42,844 nucleotides of DNA from contig RPFO01000041.1 of assembly GCA_009746045.1 (NCBI GenBank), positions 1,612,783 to 1,655,626 of the forward strand, in the 5' to 3' direction. How positions within the stretch are numbered: position 1 is the stretch's first letter; every line of letters begins with the position of its first letter. This DNA is from Mesostigma viride. Taxonomy: Eukaryota > Streptophyta > Mesostigmatophyceae > Mesostigmatales > Mesostigmataceae. The notes under the pieces are model-generated. The model saw only the letters and a list, made by a program, of their open reading frames with translations, did not search any database and was not told the DNA's origin. The translations under genes were made by a program, and so were the position numbers. Below are positions 1 through 10,500 of this stretch, piece by piece.

Positions 1-110
1 GTTGTGAATGACTCGACTAACACGGATGAGTCAACAGCAGGCTCGAGCTATCAACAGCATGGTCCGGATTCTCCATATTTCTGGCCTGCGCTAGTTGCTT
101 TATTGATAGT
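1..110 (+). repeat. Short retroposon family U, copy A (left end outside window)
   Basis: This stretch matches the reverse complement of 470-577 over most of its length, with shared blocks GCAGGCTCGAGCTA, GGTCCGGATTCTCC and CTGGCCTGCGCT and an end near TTGATA. Five copies of family U occur in the window (1-110, 470-577 minus, 16329-16377 minus, 16765-16793, 27103-27143). They share the 3' end and differ in 5' length, which is the pattern of 5'-truncated retroposons. The left boundary of this copy lies before base 1. I see nothing recognisable in 111-469. Confidence 0.55.
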
Positions 111-469
111 CTTTACATTGTCATCAAGTGAGTGAGACAACAAACATGACAATTGCCTGGGGCCAGCAGATAAATGTCCAAAATTATTTCAATGAGCAAT
201 AAAAGTGATTACTACAAGTAGTCAAGGAAGTGTTATCGCACAGCAAATTTGAAGCAATATCTTATGAATCACGTTCCATAGTGGCCATCATGATCGCACA
301 CACAAAAAGAGCATGCCCCTGAAAGAAAAGAGATCGGACTCAACGGACCTTACAAGTTGACCCTTACCAACCAGTGTGCCTGGAACGTGAAGCGTGGGGC
401 GGCCAGCAACGAAAGATTGTTCATGCAGACGGACCGCCCATGTATTGCCGGGCGCATCAGTGTGTATGT

Positions 470-577
470 CAATGAGACAACAGCGCAGGCCAGAGATCTG
501 GAGAATCCGGACCAAGGTAGCTCGAGCCTGCCGTTATGTTATCCGCGTTTTCGAGTCGTGCACGATGATGGATATGA
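470..577 (-). mobile_element. Short retroposon family U, copy B, with 14-bp TSD
   Basis: A 108-bp insert is flanked by an exact direct repeat ATCAGTGTGTATGT at 456-469 and 578-591, the signature of target-primed retroposition. Read on the minus strand it ends with the family U 3' motif CTGGCCTGCGCT...TTG. It has no coding capacity, so it is SINE-like and must be moved in trans. A tRNA or 5S origin is not clear from the sequence. Confidence 0.7.
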
Positions 578-703
578 ATCAGTGTGTATGTGGCCATCAA
601 CACCAATTGCCGCCATCCATATTGTCATCAGGGCGTTGTGAGTTTAACGTTTGCTTTGTCGCTCATATTTCGCTTTGCCTTCGGCTTAGGCGAGCTCGCC
701 TTG

Positions 704-1042
704 TCATCTCCAAAGAGTATGCAATGCCGCACAAGAAGACCGACATTTATTACTGCGCCAACTATCGTCCTCAAGATTGCCAGCATCTCCAAAGATCACC
801 AAAGCCGCAACCAGATCGAGTGCGGCGCTGTGCCCTTCGCGTGCGATGCTCTGCTCTTCTACAGCCGTGGGGCTCGGAGCATTTGGGTTAATGTCGTCGC
901 TAATAGCAGGCTTCGGGTCACCTTTCGCGAGGGTAACCCGTTGTAGCCATTCCTGAAAAGGCTGGTCGGTGTCCCTCATGGCTGGCGACTCCCGAGCACC
1001 TGCCACCTTCCCGCGCGCATGTTGCACGTCTGGCATTTTCAT
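704..1042 (-). CDS. Possible small hypothetical protein, divergent to eIF3d
   Basis: A 112-codon minus-strand reading frame starts at an ATG (1040-1042) and ends at a stop at 704. The product would be hydrophilic and mixed-charge, with a stretch rich in D, E and A, and has no motif I recognise. It lies upstream of eIF3d in divergent orientation. No splice sites or promoter support it, and open frames of this length occur by chance in GC-rich DNA. It could be one exon of a larger gene, a transposon remnant, or nothing. Confidence 0.18.
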   Translation of the reverse strand: MKMPDVQHARGKVAGARESPAMRDTDQPFQEWLQRVTLAKGDPKPAISDDINPNAPSPTAVEEQSIAREGHSAALDLVAALVIFGDAGNLEDDSWRSNKCRSSCAALHTLWR

Positions 1043-1068
1043 GGGCTTGCTTCGCGCCAACGCACGCT

Positions 1069-1236
1069 GTTCACCACAAGTTCACAAAGAGTTCACGAGG
1101 AGTTCACGGGGAGTTCACCAACTTCGGACTTTGGGGAGATTGTGAACTCGTCCTGTGAACTCGTGAACTCGTCGGGACCCAAAATTAGCTCGGCCCCGGT
1201 CGGCCCAGTTCACAAAAGAGTTCACAAAGAGTTCAC
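1069..1236. promoter_or_regulatory. Cluster of 11 GTTCAC/GTGAAC hexamers upstream of eIF3d
   Basis: Eleven copies of one hexamer occur in 168 bp: five GTTCAC (1069, 1080, 1091, 1102, 1113, spaced 11 bp apart), three GTGAAC (1142, 1155, 1163) and three GTTCAC (1208, 1220, 1231). The first and last blocks are in opposite orientation to the middle block, so the transcript could fold. The cluster ends about 310 bp before the eIF3d start codon. It may be a promoter element array or a decayed tandem repeat. I do not recognise a matching factor. Confidence 0.35.
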
Positions 1237-1545
1237 CGCCTCATGTGAGTCGTGCCTAAACTCAACCTCAACCACGAAGAATGGCATAAGGGCATACGAC
1301 GCCACATTTGGGCGGCGCGGCCCGGCTCACGGCTGCCCTGACACGCGCGAGCGCGCCCGCCGGGGCCTGGACGAGCAGGGCAGGCACTGAGGCTGCCCAA
1401 TGCCCACTCTGCCCAGTTGCCTGGGCGAGCGGGAACAAGAATGCTGCGCGCGGGGCCAGCACGGGGCGGGTCCATCGCCAGTTCGCCAGTTGCCATAGCC
1501 GCCGGCGAGGTTAGGCAACGTTGGGACACCATGCCTGGGGAAATC

Positions 1546-4500
1546 ATGGAAGGAGGTTTCAGGATTCCTGAGGTTGTTGATAATGAGGATGGCTGGGGAC
1601 CATCTACGATCCCTGAGAATCTTAATGAAATCCCGTATGCGCCTTTTAGCAAAGGCGACAAGCTTGGAAAGGCAGCGGACTGGACAAACCAGGGTTACAA
1701 CAGGGGCGGTAAGCGAAGGAACATCGTGGCTGATCACAGTTTCTTTGTTCGTCGCTTTATTTTTAGTATGTGGAGTTTTTCCCCCTGTCTGCGGTTGTGC
1801 AGAGAGCGTACCCAGTTTTTTCAGAGCAGAAATTTTTTGCCCGTTGCTGAGGTGCTGCGCCTTGCCTATAGGATAACCTGTACAATATGCTCGCCGTACT
1901 AGATCTTGCACGCTGGAGTCGCAAGATGACAGTCTATTGGCGCATTTTGGTTTAGTTGGTCAGATGTCAGATGTGTGTAGCATTAAGTCAAGGCAACGAC
2001 ATGTGCAGTCGTTGGAAGATGTCGCTTGACATAACGGTGTTTTTTCACTGACAAGTACGGTTTTTGTGGGGGATTCTGGGGGTATAACTTATGTGCCGTT
2101 TATTTATTCGTCTGATCACAGGCCGGTATGGCAGCGGCAACAATGCTCCAGTGAGCACAGTGTTTAACTTCTTCCATAATGAGGATGAGGTACGTGGAAC
2201 GGGCAAGTACGGCACGTGTGTCTTCTCTGTCTCCCACCCGGCCGCCCCTTTTCCCCCTAGTGCTCATTCACGGTCACAGTAAATGTTGCTGAGCCTGTTT
2301 GTTCCCGCGGCTGGTTGCTGCCAAACTCCACGTGGCCTCCACTGCCCTGGAGGGGGGGTTGATATACCTCTGTTTATTGGGCTATTACTAAGGGGAGGGA
2401 GAAGGATGCGTGGCTGCGGGAAGAACAAGCATCGTACACACTAGCGCTACATGAGGATGACGTTGCCGCATGCATGTTTTTCTTGCACCCTGACATGGCT
2501 GCAAATGGAAAACGCAATAGTTCTTTTGATTGTGTGGGGGGGGGGGGGGGGAGGAGATGGGATTTAATGGATTTTCTAGCGTTGGCAGGCCTGTGATGAC
2601 AGCGCTATTGTATCATGTTTACCGTGCGCTCAGCGCGCTTAGGATGCCATGCATTGCTTGGCACGCTCACGTATCGCCCCCCATGCCCTGCCACCCTATC
2701 GCCTCGCATGTGCATGCACATTGTGGTAAGCTGTGCCATGTTTAGTGTAGCTGTGTGACTACTTTGTGGGCTCGCAAAGCAGAGATTTGTTGAGCATGTG
2801 GGGCAGGTAGAGCATCGGCCCAGGGGGCGGGGTGAGCCATACTTTTCAAGGGCCTCTTCTGGTGCCAGAAGGCGCATGGCTGGGCCGGCTGCCTTGCCAC
2901 CCCTGGCTGATGGTGGACTACCCCTCATTACTTGCCCTCCTTTCCCCAGCATGGAATCCCTTCCCCTCTTCCCCCTTCCCCCTCCTTCCCCGGCTGATGA
3001 TGAACCACATGTCAGTACTTGTCCGTACCATTGGAGCCGCACACGCGGCGCTGACAATACCGAAACCGTGTCTGAAGCCTGGCGCATGCACCTCGAGCGC
3101 CACACTCCGCCCCTCTTGCGCTAAATATAGATTCGCCTGGTTCCCCATCCTCACTGAGCTGTGCTCCCTGCGCAGCATGGTAGGCCTTGACTATGCTTGC
3201 CGCTCTGTCGGCTGCAGTGAATGGTGCAGCATGGCGTGGCAGCGGGTGCCCTTGCTTGGTAGGCTCTGTGTAGTGGAGCCTGGTGATTTCTCGAATCGCC
3301 CACCCCTCGCGCTGGTTGGCCATCCTAATCTCTCGTCACGATCCTCCCTCCGCATGTCGTGGCTGGCGCGTCCTCCTCATGACCACCCATCGTGATCGGC
3401 CTCCCCCTTTGTCTGTCCCATGCACTTCCCCATCCCCTGCCGTGTGCCCCGTATGACAGGACTCGTTCCACCTGGTGGACTCGCGGCCCGCGCCACGGCC
3501 CAAGTACGGCAACCGGCGCTTCCAGGTGAGAGCGGCGGCAGGGACTTGGGCCACCGCGCAGACATGTGGCAACAGGCAAGCTCTAGGCTCCGCGTCGATG
3601 ACCTTTGCCGAGGGGTAGTTTCCCAGGTGCGAGCACGGGTCAGCACGCAGATACGCATGAGCACGCACACACAGGTTGGGACCCTTAGGCGGGTTCGCGG
3701 CAGGAACCATGTTGCCGCTGTGTCAACCCTGTGCCGGTTGGCGGCAGCGCTTGCGGTCATCCCAAGGGGCCTGGTCCGTGTCATGTGTTGGCTGCTGCCA
3801 TCTGACGCTAGGGACGCCGTATGCTCGTTCTCGTGTCGGTGGTTTGGCCCACCCGTGCGCTTGTGTGTGGATGGGGTTGTCTTGCGCGGCGCACGGGTCA
3901 CCCGCGCTTGTCCTTGTGGGTCGCTTGCGTCCCGTTGTGAAGGCGGAGCCGTTGGTTTATTGCTGTGCTCCATGCTTCGTGGCGCTGCCTGAGGGTATAT
4001 GGCAGCATGCAGCGCTCTGCTGAGCGCTTGCACATGTTGTTGCCGCTGTACGCTAGCAATGTTTTGCCCTGTTGATGCCGGTAATGTGCTGGCCTGTTTC
4101 TCGCAACGGCTCGCCTACGTGTTGCCCTGTGTCATGCACCCCCTCGCCCGCTCATTGCATGTGTGTGTGCCCGTGTCCATGGTACGCGTGTCCCCCCTGC
4201 CACCTGCCACCTGCCACCTGCCACCTGCCACCTACTCTTAACCCCAGAACCGGTTTGTGCGCCGTGACCGCGACGAGGGCCGGCGCGACGGCGGCCGCGA
4301 CCTGGGCGGTGCGGCGGAGCGCGAGCGCCAGCGCAAGGAGCGCCAGCAGCAGCAGCGCAAGAACCAGTGGAACAACTACTACCACAACCGCAACGACCAG
4401 CGCGTCACCTACAACTGCTCGGTACGCGCCTGCCGCTCTGTGGGGGGGCGCCCACTGTGTGTGCCCATATGGGACATGATGTGTGACGAATAACGTGCCC

Positions 4501-7500
4501 ACATTGCCTTCCCATTGCTGGGCGCGGCGGTGGTTACCTCCCTTGTCGGGTCACTTCCCTTGTCGGCGCCGCCTCGCTGGTCTCCCCCATCTCGATTGTA
4601 CCCGCGCCACGCCTACGGCGCGTGAATGTCCTGCTAATACGCTCCACTTGCCATCCCACATTGTGTGCAAACCCTGCCCCCGCTTGGCCTCCCCCCCCCC
4701 TCCCCCTTCCCCAGGTGGACATCCGGCCCGAATGGTCGGTGCTGGAGCAGCTGTCCATGCCCGCGCTCACCAAGCTCAAGTTCGAGACCGGCGAGCCAGA
4801 AACGCTGTACGTGGCTGCGCACCCGCTTGGGCGCTGGGGGGAGGGAACAGGGAGGGAGGGAAGGGGGCTGGAGAATGGGGAGCAGGGAAGGAGAATGATG
4901 GGCACAGTTTCCCCCTGTTCCCTGTTGTGGGGCATGCCATGTTTTGCATAGGTTTGTAGTGAAGTGCTTGGAAGGAGGGGGGGGGGTCTGGATGGGAAGG
5001 GGTGGCGGATGGGAAGGCAAATGCCACTCGTGCTGCTGGCTGTGAGTATGCACGCAGTGAAGCATGCACAAGTTGCAGGCAGCCTCAGACCTGCAATAGG
5101 CAACGCGTAATGTGAAAAAAGAAGGCTCTCGTCTGACTACTTGGTGGGTGTTGCGGCTCTCTGCAGACAAGGTGCAAAAGTGCTGTCGCTGTGTAGGGGC
5201 CGCCATATGGCCTTTGGTCCATTGGGATGTCTCGCCCATTGGACATCTTTCCCTAGCGCGGCCTGCTAGGCCTGGCCAGCCATGGGGCCACACCCACTCA
5301 GGTCCCTCCGCGAGGACCTCGCCAGCTTTGGTGCCGAGCCAGGGGTGCAGATGGCTGGGAGTAGGTGTGTGAGCCACTGCGGTTCCTTGTTGGCCGATCA
5401 GGCATGCCTGACAAATGCGTGGCTGTGCTTGCCTTGGTTGCCTGCCCCCCTCCCCTGCGCGTGTGTGTTCCTGTCTTGCAGCGTGCGCTGCGGCTCGCTC
5501 CTATACTACGACAAGGCGTACGACCGTGTCACTCCCAAGGTGAGGCATGAAAGGCACGGCACCAGCGTAGAGGCAGAGGGGGCATGGGAGACACGGCACC
5601 AGCATAGAGGCAGAGGGGGCATGGGAGACACGGCACCAGCATAGAGGCAGAGGGGGCTTGGGGGACACGGCACCAGCATAGAGGCAGAGGGGGCATGGGA
5701 GACACGGCACCAGCATAGAGGCAGAGGGGGCATGGGGGACACGGCACCAGCGTAGAGGCAGAGGGGCATGGGGGACACGGCACCAGCGTAGAGGCAGAGG
5801 GGGCATGGGGGACACGGCACCAGCATAGAGGCAGAGGGGGCATGGGAGACACGGCACCAGCATAGAGGCAGAGGGGCATGGGAGACACGGCACCAGCATA
5901 GAGGCAGAGGGGGCATGGGGGACACGGCACCAGCATAGAGGCAGAGGGGGCATGGGGGACACGGCACCAGCGTAGAGGCAGAGGGGCATGGGAGACACGG
6001 CACCAGCATAGAGGCAGAGGGGGCATGGGAGACACGGCACCAGCGTAGAGGCAGAGGGGGCATGGGAGACACGGCACCAGCATAGAGGCAGAGGGGGCAT
6101 GGGAGACACGGCACCAGCATAGAGGCAGAGGGGCATGGGGGACACGGCACCAGCGTAGAGGCAGAGGGGGCATGGGGGACACGGCACCAGAATAGAGGCA
6201 GAGGGGGCATGGGGGACACGGCACCAGCATAGAGGCAGAGGGGGCATGGGGGACACGGCACCAGCGTAGAGGCAGAGGGGCATGGGGGACACGGCACCAG
6301 CATAGAGGCAGAGGGGGCATGGGGGACACGGCACCAGCATACAGGCAGAGGGGGCATGGGAGACACGGCACCAGCATAGAGGCAGAGGGGGCATGGGAGA
6401 CACGGCACCAGCGTAGAGGCAGAGGGGGCATGGGAGACACGGCACCAGCATAGAGGCAGAGGGGGCATGGGGGACACGGCACCAGCATAGAGGCAGAGGG
6501 GGCATGGGGGACACGGCACCAGCATAGAGGCAGAGGGGGCATGGGGGACACGGCACCAGCATAGAGGCAGAGGGGGCATGGGAGACACGGCACCAGCGTA
6601 GAGGCAGAGGGGGCATGAAAGGCACGGCACCAGCATAGAGGCAGAGGGGGCATGGGAGACACGGCACCAGCATAGAGGCAGAGGGGCATGGGAGACACGG
6701 CACCAGCATAGAGGCAGAGGGGGCATGGGGGACACGGCACCAGCATAGAGGCAGAGGGGCATGGGGGACACGGCACCAGCATACAGGCAGAGGGGGCATG
6801 GGAGACACGGCACCAGCATAGAGGCAGAGGGGGCATGGGGGACACGGCACCAGCATAGAGGCAGAGGGGGCATGGGGGACACGGCACCAGCATAGAGGCA
6901 GAGGGGGCATGGGAGACACGGCACCAGCATAGAGGCAGAGGGGGCATGGGGGACACGGCACCAGCGTAGAGGCAGAGGGGGCATGGGAGACACGGCACCA
7001 GCATAGAGGCAGAGGGGGCATGGGAGACACGGCACCAGCATAGAGGCAGAGGGGGCATGGGGGACACGGCACCAGCGTAGAGGCAGAGGGGGCATGGGAG
7101 ACACGGCACCAGCATAGAGGCAGAGGGGGCATGGGGGACACGGCACCAGCATAGAGGCAGAGGGGGCATGGGGACACGGCACCAGCATAGAGGCAGAGGG
7201 GGCATGGGAGACACGGCACCAGCGTAGAGGCAGAGGGGGCATGGGAGACACGGCACCAGCATAGAGGCAGAGGGGGCATGGGGACACGGCACCAGCATAG
7301 AGGCAGAGGGGGCATGGGAGACACGGCACCAGCGTAGAGGCAGAGGGGGCATGGGAGACACGGCACCAGCATAGAGGCAGAGGGGGCATGGGGGACACGG
7401 CACCAGCGTAGAGGCAGAGGGGGCATGGGGGACACGGCACCAGCATAGAGGCAGAGGGGGCATGGGAGACACGGCACCAGCATAGAGGCAGAGGGGGCAT

Positions 7501-10500
7501 GGGGGACACGGCACCAGCATAGAGGCAGAGGGGGCATGGGGGACACGGCACCAGCATAGAGGCAGAGGGGCATGGGGGACACGGCACCAGCATAGAGGCA
7601 GAGGGGGCATGGGAGACACGGCACCAGCATAGAGGCAGAGGGGGCATGGGGGACACGGCACCAGCATAGAGGCAGAGGGGGCATGGGGGACACGGCACCA
7701 GCATAGAGGCAGAGGGGGCATGGGAGACACGGCACCAGCATAGAGGCAGAGGGGGCATGGGGGACACGGCACCAGCATAGAGGCAGAGGGGGCATGGGGA
7801 CACGGCACCAGCATAGAGGCAGAGGGGCATGGGGGACACGGCACCAGCATAGAGGCAGAGGGGGCATGGGGGACACGGCACCAGCATAGAGGCAGAGGGG
7901 GCATGGGAGACACGGCACCAGCATAGAGGCAGAGGGGGCATGGGGGACACGGCACCAGCATAGAGGCAGAGGGGGCATGGGGGACACGGCACCAGCGTAG
8001 AGGCAGAGGGGGCATGGGGGACACGGCACCAGCATAGAGGCAGAGGGGGCATGGGAGACACGGCACCAGCATAGAGGCAGAGGGGGCATGGGGGACACGG
8101 CACCAGCATAGAGGCAGAGGGGGCATGGGGGACACGGCACCAGCATAGAGGCAGAGGGGCATGGGGGACACGGCACCAGCATAGAGGCAGAGGGGGCATG
8201 GGGGACACGGCACCAGCATAGAGGCAGAGGGGCATGGGAGACACGGCACCAGCATAGAGGCAGAGGGGGCATGGGGGACACGGCACCAGCATAGAGGCAG
8301 AGGGGGCATGGGGACACGGCACCAGCATAGAGGCAGAGGGGGCATGGGGGACACGGCACCAGCATAGAGGCAGAGGGGGCATGGGAGACACGGCACCAGC
8401 ATAGAGGCAGAGGGGGCATGGGAGACACGGCACCAGCGTAGAGGCAGAGGGGGCATGGGGACACGGCACCAGCATAGAGGCAGAGGGGGCATGGGGGACA
8501 CGGCACCAGCATAGAGGCAGAGGGGGCATGGGGGACACGGCACCAGCATAGAGGCAGAGGGGGCATGGGAGACACGGCACCAGCATAGAGGCAGAGGGGG
8601 CATGGGGGACACGGCACCAGCATAGAGGCAGAGGGGGCATGGGGGACACGGCACCAGCATAGAGGCAGAGGGGGCATGGGAGACACGGCACCAGCATAGA
8701 GGCAGAGGGGCATGGGGGACACGGCACCAGCATAGAGGCAGAGGGGGCATGGGGACACGGCACCAGCATAGAGGCAGAGGGGGCATGGGGGACACGGCAC
8801 CAGCATAGAGGCAGAGGGGCATGGGGGACACGGCACCAGCATAGAGGCAGAGGGGGCATGGGAGACACGGCACCAGCATAGAGGCAGAGGGGGCATGGGG
8901 ACACGGCACCAGCGTAGAGGCAGAGGGGGCATGGGGGACACGGCACCAGCATAGAGGCAGAGGGGCATGGGGGACACGGCACCAGCATAGAGGCAGAGGG
9001 GGCATGGGAGACACGGCACCAGCATAGAGGCAGAGGGGCATGGGGGACACGGCACCAGCATAGAGGCAGAGGGGGCATGGGGGACACGGCACCAGCATAG
9101 AGGCAGAGGGGGCATGGGAGACACGGCACCAGCATAGAGGCAGAGGGGGCATGGGAGACACGGCACCAGCATAGAGGCAGAGGGGCATGGGAGACACGGC
9201 ACCAGCATAGAGGCAGAGGGGGCATGGGGGACACGGCACCAGCATAGAGGCAGAGGGGGCATGGGGGACACGGCACCAGCGTAGAGGCAGAGGGGCATGG
9301 GGGACACGGCACCAGCATAGAGGCAGAGGGGGCATGGGGGACACGGCACCAGCGTAGAGGCAGAGGGGGCATGGGGGACACGGCACCAGCATAGAGGCAG
9401 AGGGGCATGGGGGACACGGCACCAGCATAGAGGCAGAGGGGGCATGGGAGACACGGCACCAGCATAGAGGCAGAGGGGCATGGGAGACACGGCACCAGCA
9501 TAGAGGCAGAGGGGGCATGGGGGACACGGCACCAGCATAGAGGCAGAGGGGGCATGGGGGACACGGCACCAGCGTAGAGGCAGAGGGGCATGGGGGACAC
9601 GGCACCAGCATAGAGGCAGGGCGGGCATGGGAGACATCACGTAGTGCAGAGGCAGAGACAGACCCCAGCGCAGCCCTGCCAGCAAGGGCTATTGGGTTCG
9701 ATGGCTGGTAGGGCAAGGCAAGTGATTGGAATGGGGGATACAGGGGGGCAATACGGGGGTAGAGGTGGGAGACAGGCGAAAAGGGAGAACAGGGTAGACG
9801 TGTGTGGGCCGCGTTGTCGCCGCCAGCTCATCCCGTTCCCCCCTTCTTTTTCTGATCATCATGCCTTGCATGCCTGCTGCAGCGTTTTTCGGCTATGGTT
9901 GGGCTGTACATGGCATGCGGGCATGTGGGCCTGTAGGGCGGTTGCGTCATGTGCGCCGGTCTCGTCACCCACGAGCCCACTAGCATCATCCACCCTCTCC
10001 CGCCACCTCCCTCACATCCGTGGCACCCGCGCGTATGTATGTGGCCCTGCCCACCGTGTGCCTACTTGCGTCCGCAGACGGAGCGGCCACTGCAGCGCTT
10101 TGGCAAGATGCAGTTCCACAAGGTCACCACCACCGACGACCCGGTCATCCGGTACGTGCTAGCTGGCGGTGTAGTGGACCTGTGGTGGCGCACGACTTGC
10201 ATGCCACTAGTCTCCTGTGCTCGCGCTCGCCAGGTGCTGATCGTGCAGTCTCGTTACGCTGGTTGCCTGCTGCCTGCATTTGTGGAGGACTGTGAAGGGT
10301 GCAACCTTTGTGTGTTTAAAGAGGGTGCTGGGGCGTTTAAAGAGGGTGCTGGGGTGTTTAAAGAGGGTGCTGGGGTGTTTAAAGAGGGTGCTGGGGCGTA
10401 TAAAAAGGGTGCTGGGGTGTTTAAAGAGGGTGCTGGGGTGTTTAAAGAGGGTGCTGGGGTGTTTAAAGAGGGTGCTGGGGTGTTTTAAGAGGGTGCTGGG

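Noticed and set aside
1531-1545. Upstream in-frame ATG (1531) as the eIF3d start
   Set aside because: It would add five residues not expected in the family; the start at 1546 gives the usual distance to the conserved GWGP block.
2605-4033. Several overlapping open frames of 100-218 codons in introns 2 and 3
   Set aside because: They overlap each other in many frames, have no recognisable motif, and lie within introns bounded by well-supported eIF3d exons.
5501-9716. Three minus-strand open frames of about 1,364-1,395 codons with repeats such as [12 protein letters not shown]
   Set aside because: They are the minisatellite of eIF3d intron 6 read in three frames. The unit lacks stops on that strand, and all three frames being open shows it is a repeat artefact.
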